DNA from: Patiria miniata | Lineage: Eukaryota; Echinodermata; Asteroidea; Valvatida; Asterinidae | Direction: 5' to 3' | DNA: 64,000 nt | Assembly: GCF_015706575.1 (NCBI RefSeq) | Contig: NW_024037056.1 | Location: 2,380,109-2,444,108, forward strand | Shown here: in pieces, positions 10,528-22,266 of the stretch | Layout: each line of letters begins with the position of its first letter | Numbering within the stretch: position 1 is the stretch's first letter | The notes under the pieces: model-generated | Told to the model about the DNA's origin: nothing | Database searches by the model: none | The model's input: only the letters and a program-made list of their open reading frames with translations | Made by a program: the position numbers and the translations under genes

Positions 10528-13500
10528 CTAGTGAACGTAATCCTTGTGTTCCTCGTCGAGGTGGCCGTAGGGTGCTTCCTTCATCCTCCGCTTCCTGATC
10601 ACGAACACGGCGATTCCAACGATGATGGCGATGAAGGCCAACACACCGATGACTATGCCGGCGATCATGCCCCCGTTGTTGGGGCTGGGCTTGGTAGGGA
10701 ACGCCGTGGTGGTCATGGTCGCGTTGGCTGTGGCCGGCTTCATGGTCGTCGGCTCCATAGTAGTTGGGTTTCCCATACAGTCGTCTACTCCTGTAAAGAA
10801 ACATTACAGATTAGGTGTCAGTCAACTGTCTGGTGCAAAATAATTTCGGAGTAAAAATAAATGTCTAGATATTCGTCAAGTGATGACTGTCTTTGGGACT
10901 CCTGAATCCTGCTTCATTCCTCCCTATAATTTGACAATCAAACCTAAATCTATGACTGTGATTTATTCCACTGTTCACTTGTTCTTTTAAATTTATAGCC
11001 CATACATTTTCAGTGGCCTTGTGTTAAGATTCAGCGATGTGACTGATTTATTAATTCATTTATTTATTTTCCTTGGGGGGGGGGGGGGGGGAGGGGCCTT
11101 ACCATTGCCGAAAGTGCCATTTGCAAAGTTCGCGTAAGGCTGTAATTTCACGTGATCCATAATGATTGTCACCGGTCCCGCCGTGAGTGTCCAGTTTGAG
11201 CAGCTGTACGTCTTTCCCCTTCTACTCGTGTACACATCGAATAACTCAGCGGTGTCCTGTTTTCCTGTTAACAAATGGAAAATACGAGTAACAAACGATG
11301 AAGAGACTCTCATACAGTTAGTGAACCCCTGACAAAAATACAAATCTATATAAAATCTATATATGACTTGAAACTTTGCATGGCGATGAGAAAAATTAGA
11401 AAGTTTACGGGTAACACTACGTGAAAAGTAATCTCTTCTTGGAAGAAATGTGTTTCTGAAAAGAACCGGTATGGTTGGTTGAGTGTAGAAGTGACGTTTC
11501 GGACAGTGCGCTCTGTCCGTCCCGAGTGTGCTCTGTCCGTCCCGAAGGACGGACAGAGCACACTATCCGAAACGTCGAGTTCTACACTCAACCAACCGGC
11601 TCTTTTCAGAACCACACTTCTTGCAAGAAGAGATATGGTTCTTATCCGAAAATTGTCGAATTTATATAACATGTAAATCGGCATCACAAGGCAAGTGGAC
11701 AATGAAAGTAAAATTTGGGAGTTCGTGAAGTGCATTTGACAATTGAGATATCATGCCGAAATATTGCGGAGTTAAGACGACTCAAGGTCCAACTTAATAT
11801 CACCTAATAACGAATTTGCTTCGCTTTGACATTCGCGTGTTATGAACTGGCTTTTATGCAGATAAAAATTCTCCTCCTAGAGGTGTTCATGGCAAATTTC
11901 AAGCCGTTTACATTACGCACAATCATATTTTCGAGTTTGGTACATTGTCAATGAAGTTATCACAGTCTAAGCAAACTTCTGCGACTTCATTCACCCCCCC
12001 CCCCCCAAAGACCTTGAAACTTACCGTAGTTCATTACATCTCTAGGGAAGAGCGGTTCGGAATACGTCCAAAGGGGAAACACACTACAGTTGTAAAGAGG
12101 ATACTTTGGGACGTTCGGCCAGGGAAATATCCGTTGGAAATCGAGCCACAACCCCATCACACCACTGCTTGAGTTGGAATCTGGTACGTTAAAATGTGTT
12201 ACAATCATTAAATCCCTGAGTGTTCCGTCGGCAGACCAGCTCGACGAATTAGTACTCCACTCGAATTCCGTTCCGTTGATTTTCCCGCCGATGGGAATAA
12301 CAGCCTCGCCAGTCTGCAAAAACAAACCAGACCACATTAGGGAAAACCAATGTATGAACTATAGATTGCTCTGTTTGCCCTATTATTGAATGGCATTGAA
12401 CGCTTATTATAACCTCTCCCCTAAAAAAACACAATCAGTAATTATAAGACATAGGGCCACTCACCTCATTGTTTGTGGTGTTGTATCTAATTTTCAGCGT
12501 TGCGTTCAGGACGAACAACATCATCACCTCGCTGCCATTCTTAAACTGATAACTGAAACGAAATTTGAACAGATATGTAGAACAATAAAAAACCGAAAAG
12601 TCTTAAAGTGACGGCATTCAAAAAAGCCCTCAAGCTTATTCAGCATGTGTGAATACGAGAATGCATTATTCAGGCTATTCAGATCATGACAGACGTACAA
12701 TGTGAAAGTTGTTCTGTTTTTTTGGACTGCAAAATAAATCTTCGCAATAATGAAATCTTTGGACTCGCGATCTTTTGGATGACCAGTTACATTGCCTAAC
12801 CCTACCAAACACATGCAATTTATAATTTTTTTTCTGTAGGAAAGGGTGTTTGCTATTTACGTCTTAAAAGATTTAGTTAAAGTTACATCTACTGCCGAAC
12901 ACAATACCTTGGTATAACATTTTCTGGTCTAGGAAGGGTAGTGCCTGCCGGTGCAGTTGTACCAACAGTTGAACCGGTTGCATTGGATGTGGTATTAGCA
13001 GCCACAGCGGTGGTGTGGGTCGGGGTTCCGGTTGTGTTTCCGGGCGTGTGGAAAGCGGTCGTCTTTGGTGCGGTGGTGGGGCGACTATGGGTCGTTTTGG
13101 GTACTGTGGTGGGCTGACTATGGGTCGTCTTTGGTGCAGTGGTGATGCGACTATGGGTCGTCTTCGGTGCAGTGGTGGGCTGACTATGGGTCGTCTTTGG
13201 TGCAGTAGTGGGGTTACTATGGGTCGTCTTTGGTGCAGTAGTGGGGTGACTATGGGTCGTCTTCGGTGCAGTGGTGGGGCGACTATGGGTCGTCTTCGAC
13301 ACTGTGGTTGGACGTTCAGCAGTGGTATGGACGGTTGCTTTAGGGGTAGGCGTTGTTGCCAATGTCATTGTCGTTGCTATAAATTAAATTTGAAATGAAA
13401 CAAAAAGAACCCCGAATAACTAGCATTCAGTTCAAATGTTCCAAAATACAGACTGATTGTTTTTGTTCACAAAGATGGGTCCAAAAGACAGAAAACAAAT

Positions 13501-16500
13501 CGTGCACAAAATTAAGGCTCTGAAATCATTCATTTTCATTTCTGAAGCAACATCCAAATATTCTTCCTGTGTCTAAAATTTCTCATTGTGTCCATCAAAG
13601 TAAACAAACTGAGATAGGAAACACTTTTTTTTAATCATCCCTGGCCCTCATTTGGAGTTTGGTATCAGTCTTTCGCCCGTATCGTTGGTGTTGCATGGCA
13701 CCCTCAGTGGAGACAGTTGGTATGTACGCGCGAGGTCAATAGTGCACCATGATCATTGTCTGCTGATCGTTGACGTCAATCCTAATCTTGTCCACGTATG
13801 CTCTGACGTAAATCGTTGGTCACGAGGGGCCACCTTCACGTGATCATGATACGGGCACGATCCCGTTCGTTTCCGAACCTTTCTGAATAGCCTACGTTGC
13901 CCAGTTAACTCGCATAATGTTCGTGATCGTTCGAGTACTTCAGTGTGAAAATGGTTTTATTACTAAAACATAACGTTTCAACCCTCCGACGCAGAAAGCC
14001 CATTTACTAACACGCTTATATTTAGCGCCTTGGTTTGAGGCTACACAACACTGTATCTATGGGTGCAGTGAACTAATTCAAGTGAGAATTTCTACGCGAG
14101 CTGATTAGCATAAAAAGTGACCCCACAGTTTCTTTTGAAAACGGAGACCGTTTGGCTTTAAAAACGGTGGAATTGTGTAAATATAGCCAAGGATTAACTC
14201 CCTGGTTTTTGGGCTTCCATCTGAGGGCAGGCTTGATAAAATTACGGTTGAAAAATGGGTCCTATTTGCATGAGAAAGTGGAAGGATGCCACTTGTAAAA
14301 CGGCTACATGCAGGTTTGGGAACTATCACTTTTCGGGAGGTGATTTTGTTTTGGTGTGAATATTTAAAAATGTAATCGGCTAATCTTCTCAAAATTGAAA
14401 GGAAATGAAAAGATGAAATACAAGACAAGAATTTAATTTTTGTTTGAGAAACCTCAGTGATGTCGGCTTGCATGTTATTTGGCCCTGAACTTTGTTGATT
14501 TTACACTGTTTTCAATGGGGCTTGAATTGGTTCAGTGCACCCCTATACGTACACAATCTCGACATGTCTGTAGACTATAAATAAGGAGGTCATCAACCTC
14601 GCGTCCCCAGGGTGTCGAGCAGTACGCGCCCACCACTACCTGCTCTCTCACCCTGGTATTGGATCATTTGCATGTGCAAGATTTTTGAACACGTATGCAA
14701 ATTAGGAGTAGTCTGGTGCCTTCCTGTGCGTTACTTTTGCGTTTGTTTTTGTATGCGGTGTCTGGGGTAAAAACAGAATCAATTCGTCGCAGCGCGAGCA
14801 TGGCGTGAGTTACGAAAACAATTTCATTTTAATTAAAATGTAATGATCTTAACGAGACAACATGCAGTATCATAACAAACTGGAAAGGAAATGAATATTT
14901 TCGAGAAGGCGTGGACGAATGATCGCGAAAACACGTACTGCACGTTGTGAATAACAACACCAAGTGCACGATATAAATCCATTTCTAGCCAATTGCGGTA
15001 TCGAATCAGGATGCAGGAAGGAAGTTTCCTATCCAGGGTTTACTATTGGAAACAACGTTGGAAATAAAGTCAGCACTGGGGACGAGGTTTGGAGGTCATT
15101 GACAGGAAACAGATGTGGATACATAGTCTGTGGTTAAGTCGTGCACTGGCTACCCGCAAGTGACCTTGTTTTGTGCACGTGTATATGGGCAGCCCAGGTT
15201 GTCAGGTTCAGATGTGCCTGACCCGGGGTCACACACTAAAGGTGACTGCATATATCCGTAGTGGGTGTCTCTGGCTAGGATTAGATGGAAGATCACCAGA
15301 ATTGGTTAGAATTTTTTTTTTATTAAGGTAATTAACCAAATTGGGTCCCCAAAAGGGCTAGGTTCTGCGTCGGAGGGTTTTGTGTCCTGAAACAAGGAGC
15401 TCATCAAAATGAGAGTTTCACTTACGAAATTCAATGTCAGAGTCTGCCTCATTTAGTTCATTTTTCTATTTTCAGTGCGACGGTTACCTGTCCTGTACGA
15501 TCATCATACATTAGGGCTACCCAGTGAATTACTGCAGTACCTTATATGACAGCCATTTTGGCAAGTGGCAATGTTCAAACCGACTTACACTCCGGGACAG
15601 AAGCTACATAAAAGAAAATTATGTAAACGTAAGGACATCCATTTCACAGGCACAACACATAGATTTGTTGTATAGCCACTGTTTGTCTAGTTTGGGCAGT
15701 GGGAAATTAGGGTATATTTTGTAATCCAGAAATATTTGAGCTCCGTGACAAAGTCCAGCAGGAGGCTACACCCACAAAAGTACATTTTGTGCTTAGAGTG
15801 CTTTGAAAATCCTATCAATTGTGTATTGGAATAACAAATTCAACCTTCACTGTGAAGCTGGTCTCAACTTTAGTCTGGTTAAGGTATGTCGGGTCTCATT
15901 TAGTGTACAGGGTGAGTAGAAAAACCCGAAACCCGAATGTTGAGACCCGTTTTAGTGAAGTTCTGCATGAAGCACTTTCAAAATGTGAGATATGAATGCC
16001 GAATTCATAAGCTTTCTTTTAGTACAAGAATCATTCAAATCACTCATGTAATTTTCAAGTTACGGAATTTTAAACACAACCACCTTTTTAAAGTTCTGTC
16101 CACGGATCACAAAATTGTAAGTGTTCTTTTAGCAAAATGAAAACAAATCACACAGGGATGTGAATGGTTTTCGTTTTGCTAAAAGAACGCACATTTTTTT
16201 ATGATCCGTGGACAGAACTTGAAAACGGTACTTTGTGTTTAAAATTCTGTAACTTGACAAGTACATGAGTGATTTGAATGATTCTTCTACTAAAAGAAAG
16301 CTTATGAATTGAGTTTTATACTCTAGATTTTGAAAGTTCTACATGCAGAACTTCACTAAAACAATAGTCCCGACATTTGGGTTTTTTTCTTTTTACTCAC
16401 CCTGTATATAACAGGCTCGAACACCCGCAGCAAAATGCTGACCCCAATATTAAACTTCCCTGGAATAATATGTTGCACCACGGCAACTTCAAGCGTTTCC

Positions 16501-16839
16501 TAGGTAACAAGTGGCGAATTTGTTATACTCCAAGAATAAAACGAAGATTTGTTTCCAAGTGGAGTCCCGAGAATGAATTACTTTACTTTCCTCCAACAAT
16601 ACTTCAACATTCCTCGAAACCCGAAGAATGTTGGTATATTGACGGGGAAAAAATAATTCATTCCAGTAGTACCCTAAAGAGTTCCCGAAGCTTGTAGTAC
16701 ATTGGATTGCCTGCTAGCTAGTTGCCCGTAACAATTGCCTCATGTGACTCGGCCATTAAGGAGAATAATCCGACTAGACTCTTCGAAACATCTTACCTCC
16801 AGCTACCAGAAGGAAAAGGCAAAGAACAGACGCATTCAT
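10528..16839 (-). CDS. gene A: CD68/LAMP3-like mucin-domain membrane glycoprotein
   Basis: Coding exons in transcript order: 16797-16839, 12908-13376, 12465-12552, 12025-12313, 11103-11264, 10528-10790; the sum is 1,314 nt, giving 437 aa. Residues 1-15 are the signal peptide core (MNASVLCLFLLVAG). About 16-171 form a Thr/Pro mucin domain with seven THSxPTTAPKT-type units. About 172-355 form a LAMP luminal domain with many N-x-S/T sites. A Pro/Thr stalk follows, then a helix at about 391-415 (GMIAGIVIG...) and a 22-residue tail with RKRR and YGHL, a YxxPhi sorting motif. The family cysteines of exons 5 (YSC) and 6 (DDC) are present. Those of exons 3 and 4 are Met (SEVMML) and Trp (SSSWS), so the first LAMP disulfide is missing; an unpaired Cys occurs in LYNCS. 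The start is the Met shared by all copies. The expected role is lysosomal or surface glycoprotein, by family analogy. Confidence 0.87.
11431..11634. repeat. inverted repeat with two histone-type 3' stem-loops
   Basis: Arms of about 100 bp in intron 4 of gene A. Each outer part, read outward, carries a near-perfect histone mRNA 3' stem-loop: GGCTCTTTTCAGAACC at 11598-11613 (+) and GGTTCTTTTCAGAAAC at 11452-11467 (-). Each is followed after about 10-14 nt by CAAGAAGAGAT, which resembles the purine-rich histone downstream element that pairs with U7. Metazoan consensus is GGYYCTTTTCAGRRCC, and each copy has one stem mismatch. No histone coding sequence is attached. Confidence 0.7.
15906..16406. 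mobile_element. foldback (long inverted repeat) MITE in intron 1 of gene A
   Basis: The two halves are reverse complements over about 240 bp. The ends read TACAGGGTGAGTA on the left and TACTCACCCTGTA on the right. Both arms carry CTGTCCACGGATCA(C/T) (as reverse complement on the right) and TTTTAGCAAAA. Other copies lie at about 47484-47906 and 54800-54987. Confidence 0.8.
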
Positions 16840-17075
16840 CCTGCAAGTTGAGTAGTTTCCTAATCGAGAAGAGACAAAATTCGGACTTGTCTGATGGACA
16901 CAGAGCTAAATAATACTGCGCAATGATTGCCGTGTACCGACAAATACCTGTTTGGTTTTCAGAGTGTTGCGCAGTAGCTGTGGTCGGTCTATATAAAGGC
17001 CTATATTGCTCAATTCTGTACCGACATTGGACCTGCTGTTTCTGTATGCGCACTTAAACTTTGATCTGTATGTTA
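16840..17075 (-). promoter_or_regulatory. conserved proximal promoter / 5' UTR of gene A
   Basis: A block of about 230 bp directly upstream of the start Met is conserved in copies A, B, C, E and F, and weakly in D. In order toward the gene it has AAAGTTTAAGTGCGCA, CCAATGTCGGTAC, a TTTATA-type stretch, CTGCGCAACACTCTGAAAAC, ATTGCGCAGTATT, and TCTCGATTAGGAAAC just before the ATG. The GCGCAA elements resemble C/EBP-type sites. The TSS cannot be placed exactly. Confidence 0.6.
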
Positions 17076-18410
17076 AAGGGCCTGTCACAATATATGCGAT
17101 CTCATAGGAGACCTTACGGCGACCATTTTCCCCCCATAAATTTAACAATCGCAGCGAGGACGCAATAAAATGACAACTTTCTGTCTCAAAGAAGCTCAAG
17201 CTATGCTCATACTGTGCTCTTTAATTCCGCGCTTACGATGCGTTCAACTCGCTCTCTAATGCGCCCCTGTCAAGCCCAATTACTCGATCTAGTCGCTGCC
17301 GCTGCGCTGTCACTGCGCCCACACTACGCTCTGCTCGCTGTTGATACGTCCTAGTAGCATGCGTCGCGCTCTCTATTCGACCAAAATACGCTCATGTGAC
17401 GTTACTTGCACTGCATAAATACCACGATCAAATAAACGGTCAATACAAAGTCCAGTTTAAAAAAAAATATTCTACAAGTTCATCGCAGTCGAGTTACCTT
17501 CTCATGAAGACTAGGTCGACTGCCTTGCGCCTAAGCTGCCTCAATGCCATGTCGCACAATTCACGCTCGCACAGCGCCCGAGTTGCGTCATTACGGCGCC
17601 CTGGCCAGAGCGTAGAGGTGTTGCGATTGTTTTGAGCCGTGTTCAAAGACCTTTGCGTTCATCGGAGACCATTAAGACCCGGGAATTACGACTGACGAGG
17701 AACACTAGAGGGAGTGGTTTTTGGACCAGGGTGGCATGGATGAGCAAGTCACATTGTCCGTTGAGTATCCTCTGCATCCTGGCGGCGACAGTTCTCTTGT
17801 ATTTGTTCTTACAATAATTGGCTCAGAGGGGTTCGACTTAGAACCACCTGTGCTTTAGCAGACATAATGTGTTGTTCATTTCACTTGGTAATCCTATACA
17901 ATAACCACCGGTATTAGAAACCTGCCTCCAAAACAACGCCTACAGTAAGTCAACAACTGCCACCATTTCATCTGCTGTCAATGTCATCAAAATTGTTCTT
18001 TATTAGAAATATTATGTACAATTAAATCACAGCACTTGATCGTCTGATTTATACCCATTCAGCCTTTCTCAAGTTTGCACTGCCTTAACATAACCCACGT
18101 GATCATGGCCTCGACTATCATCCCTTTCAAATTGTAGCTGACGTATTTTTTCCTAAAATTTAATTCATGGAATTACACTTTCCGTATAGCATCTCAGTAA
18201 CGGTAAATATTTTATCCTTTCAAAAAAAGCACAGATTTAAGTCAATGACACAAATTTCCAAATCTGATCAAAAGAACTTCTTGAAATTTATTCGGCAAAA
18301 ATTCATATTTAAATTGTGCTTGGCGATTCTGTATTAATCAATCATAATACATCTCAAATTTATGATCATTAACTTTTTTTGAACAAGAAGCTGCCAAAAT
18401 AATAGTACGA
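17076..18410. other. intergenic between A and B, no gene seen
   Basis: The frames at 17396-17817 are GC-rich, lack splice or homology support and do not occur near other copies. I see no gene or recognisable element apart from scattered unique sequence. Confidence 0.5.
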
Positions 18411-18454
18411 AATGTTGCAATTTAGGCCCTCAGTGTACAAGATCGGACTTTTCC

Positions 18455-18640
18455 AAAGGGGCGTATACTTTGATCCAAGTCGTAAAAAATACAGAGAAAA
18501 AAGTAAGCCTCTTATTTTACTAAATCTGTTCACTATATCAGTTCTGATAATTGGAATTGTATGTACACGCGTTCAATCCTGGGATGAACAACGCCCTCTG
18601 TTGTTCACGCGCTACGTCTGTTAAAAGTGCTTTCAATTAA
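18455..18640. repeat. 3'-flank duplication block, copy 2 (downstream of gene B)
   Basis: Homologous to 9411-9640 and 25370-25570. Shares CATACTTTGATCCAAGT with the third copy and GATGAACAACGCCCTCTG-type sequence with the others. Confidence 0.5.
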
Positions 18641-18806
18641 CTTATCGCGGTAAAATCGCGTCAACGCAGCTTGTGAAATACTGTCCAATTACATGATAAA
18701 CAAATGGACGCGGAACACACATATTCTGATACAAACAAAAGTAAAAGTATACAATTCCATAGCGTTGTCTAAGGGGCGTGGCTTATTCGCAAACTGCGAT
18801 TCGGTG
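18641..18806. repeat. dispersed repeat R1, copy 1
   Basis: Nearly the same 165-175 bp, same orientation, recurs at 40172-40349. Shared phrases are TATCGCGG, AACGCAGCTYGTGAAATA, GTCCAATTAC and TGTCTAAGGGGCGTGGCT. No terminal repeats are evident. Confidence 0.65.
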
Positions 18807-18824
18807 CCAGTGTACGTAGCATGA

Positions 18825-18965
18825 ATTTAGGTTTTATGAAATACGGACTCATTGGTGGAATTGCGCATGCTCATGCATGGATAATTAGGAGAGGGACCGG
18901 TCACGTGAGAGGGTTTAACCAATAAATGGGAAAAAGAGTCCGATTTTCATATGACACCGTTTTAT
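18825..18965. repeat. dispersed repeat R3, copy 1
   Basis: Related copies are at 28078-28258 and 39130-39275. Shared features are GGACTCATTGGTxG, TGCGCAxGC, GTCACGTG, AACCAATAA and TCCGATTTTCAT. Confidence 0.55.
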
Positions 18966-21574
18966 CAAAATGTCCAAGGCCGTAGATGTCCTCACTCTAC
19001 TGATGCTGATCTGGTGAAAATCGTGCCGTTTCACTTTCCAAGCTACCGTAAGACACCTCCTTCACCCTCCGCTTCCTGACCACGTACACGGCGATCCCTA
19101 AGATGAGGACGACAAAGGCCAACACACCGATGACTATGCCGGCGATCATGCCCGCGTTGTTGGGGCTGGGCTTGGTGGGGGGATGAGGCGTTGTCATAGT
19201 CGTCGGGCTTTCCATACAGTCTTCCACTTCTGTAAAAAAATAAAAAGAAGAGGTTAGGAGTGGATTTCATTAAACTGCCTATCACAATATAATTTCTGAG
19301 TAAAATTAACTGTCTAGATATTTTGTCTAGTGACGACTGTCTTTGGAACTCTTGGATCGTACTTACTTCCTCCCTATAATTTGACAATCCAAAACAAAAA
19401 TGAGAACATGTACTTGCTGTCACTATGACTTATTCCATTTTCTACTGTTCTTTCTAAGTTATTGCCCACACCTTTGAGTGGCCTCGTCTTGTACTTTAGC
19501 GATATCCATAAACGTGTGACCTTCGGGTTTTTTTTTGGAGGGGACGGGGGGGGGGGGGGGGGGGGGGGGGAGAGGGGCCTTACCATCGCCGAAAGTTCCA
19601 TTTGCATAGTCCGCAAAAGGCTGTAACATCACGTGATCCATAATGATAGTTGCCGGTCCTTTCGTGATCGTCCAGTTTGCGCACCTGTACGCCTTTCCTA
19701 TTGTACCCGTGTACAAATTCTGCACCCCTGCGGATCCATCTTTCCCTGTTTACAAGATGGAGAAATATGAATAAGAAACGATGAATAGACGCTCAAGCAG
19801 TTTAGTAACCCCCCCCCCCCCCCCAAGTCTGATATCGAAAGGCAACTGCACAGTGAAAGTAAAATTATGGAGTTCTTGAGGTGCCATTTTATTACAGTTG
19901 AGATATCATGCCGAAATATTGCGGAATATAAGACGAGTAAAGGCCGGTTCATATCACCTTATACCGGATTTGCTATATTAACAGGTTTTTGCGTATAGAT
20001 AACAATTCTTCCCATAGAAGTGTTCCTGACCAAGTCTTAGTCGTATATTGGGTACAGTAAATTTGTCTTTCAATTTGGTATATCACCTAATCATTGAGGA
20101 TATCACGTTACACAAACTTGGTACGACTTCATGTAATCTACCCCCCCCCCCACTTCAATAACAACGAGATGCTCAAAACTTACCGTAGTCCACTACATCT
20201 CCCGGGAAGATCGGTTCGTAATAACCCCAGAGGGCGGTTACACTAAGGTTGTAAAGGGGATACTTTGGGACGTTTGGCCCCGGAAAGCTCCTCTGGAAAT
20301 CGAGCCACAACCCCAAGAAACCACGGGTTGAATTGGAATCCGGCACATCAAAATATGTCACGATTCTAAAATCCCTGAGAACATCATTGGGGGACCAACC
20401 CGATCCATTTGTAGTCCACTCGACTCCCGTTGCGTTGATTTTCCCGCCAAAGGGAATAGTGACCTCGCCAGTCTGCACAAAGCAAGATCAAAATGAGGGA
20501 AATATCAGCTTCGGTTCAAAAATTGGGCCACCGGTATCAAATGATCGAAAAGAGCAATGTTCATAGCAATTTTGTTGCAATCACTTTCTAGAATTGGAAA
20601 ATGTGAGATAGCTTTGTTGTGTGAGCGGTGGTAGTTTTTGTGTTATTACTTTTAATTGTTTTTCTTCAAAACGGCCGCCAATATGCTTGAACAGGATTAA
20701 TTATATGTGGTAACAAGCATGTTTTGGCTGCCATTTTTTTTGAAAAAGTGATAGCATCCAAAAAGCTGCCACCGCTGCAATGTTATCACATATTTCCCAA
20801 CTACAGGGGTGGATACCTTGCCAAAATCACAATGACCATCATTCCCTCATTTGATACCGACCGTTTGGTGATGGCCTAAAAACTAAAATTAAAGTGACGA
20901 CCAGCGATTCATTATCTTATTAATTCATTAATTGATTCCCCAGTCTTGAATCAACAACACACATCTTGCTACCTGTAATCAAAGGAGTGGTGGTGTATGT
21001 GTTTACCAAGTTTTTTTTTATCGATTACAATTTATACTAATCCTGATGGCACCTATTGGCTCCGTGCATAACATAGATGGCGCTGTTTGCCCAAAACAAT
21101 CAGTAAGGAGTTTAATTAAAAAAAAAAAGGCCACTCACCTCATTGTTTGTGGTGTTGTATCTAACTTTCAGCGTTGCGTTCAGGACGAACAACATCATAA
21201 CCTCGCTGCCATTCTCAAACTGGTAGCTGAAACAAGATTTTTACATGCAGATATGTAAAAAAAAAAACACCCAAAACCCGAATTAGTCTTAAACGAACGT
21301 CATTCAGAAAATCCCCAAGCTTATATGCTGCACATACGAAAACGAAAATACATCACTCAGGGTATTCATGACAGAAATATTATTTGGCGAAAGTCTTTTT
21401 TTATTTTGATTGAACTTCTTCGTATAATGAAACGTTTGGTCTCGAGAACATTAATATTTCATAATCCTACAATTGTTTTTTTTTTTCATATCAGTTACTT
21501 CCCCCAGAAAAACAGGGTGCTTCCTAAGTCTTAGACGATTTAGCTGAAGTAACGTCTCTTGTCGACCACAAGTA

Positions 21575-22075
21575 CTTTAAATGACCCATGCAACGAAATG
21601 TTTTAAAATGCATTCCTTGAAAATAACTTGGTCCAGGGTGTTAATGTGCCTTTTTCGGTTTTTATGCTGAAGAAAATTTCCATATTCATGAGCAAAAGTT
21701 TGATGTCATTTCAGACATAAACCTCAATGTAACAGAGCTCTCAGCATCAAAATTAGACAGAATTTTAGTTATTGCGCTGTCGTAAATTTTCTTTTCTTTG
21801 GTATTTCGCTGTTTTTTCCTGGCAATTTTTTTCTATAAGTAAATTTTGGGGTTCATAATTTGAACAGAAAACGCAAAGCTGAACAGCGTCTTACTGAAAT
21901 GACACCACAGCAAAAGTGCCCTCAGTTATCTCGAAAAGTTTGGAAATGTTTGAGGATGTGTACTTTTTAATACAAGTAACCTAAGAGGGATGTCAAAGGC
22001 GTTTGCATACATTTATGAGGGGTAGAAAGTTGCACAACGTATGTTCCTCCGAAAAATTAACTTCGTGGACACTTT
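21575..22075. repeat. dispersed repeat R4, copy in intron 2 of gene B
   Basis: Related copies lie at 7730-7895, 27585-28020 (intron 5 of C) and 36825-37355 (intron 5 of D). Shared phrases are TGCATTCCTTGAAAAT-type, TTTCCATATTCATGAGCAAA and AGAAAGTTGCACAA. In gene B its end lies against the splice donor of exon 2, whose sequence GTATAAAG departs from the GTAAGT of C, D, E and F. Confidence 0.6.
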
Positions 22076-22266
22076 ATACCTTGGTATAACCTTTTCTGGT
22101 CCAGGTCGGGTAGTGCTTGCCGGTGTAGTGGCACCAACAGTTGAACCGGTTGCATTGGATGTCGTATTAGCATCCGCAGCGGTGGTATCGGCCGGGGTTT
22201 CGGTTGGTTTTTCGGACGTGTGTCTAGCGGTCGTCTTTGGTGAGGTGGTGGGCTGAGTATGGGTCG

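Noticed and set aside
10483..10854. Antisense frames over the last exons (also 27192-27587, 36455-36727, 48092-48331, 53413-53892)
   Set aside because: They mirror the conserved helix/tail exon and run through its splice acceptor. They are conserved only because the sense strand is.
13015..13398. Plus-strand ORFs reading MGRLRCSGG-type repeats opposite the mucin exons (also 22753-23091, 33012-33386, 40565-41128, 43959-44561, 50668-50961)
   Set aside because: Antisense shadows of the 33-bp mucin units. The sense frame has splice sites, phase and homology in all copies.
17396..17817. GC-rich plus-strand frames between A and B
   Set aside because: No splice signals, domain or second copy. Considered a possible gene but unsupported.
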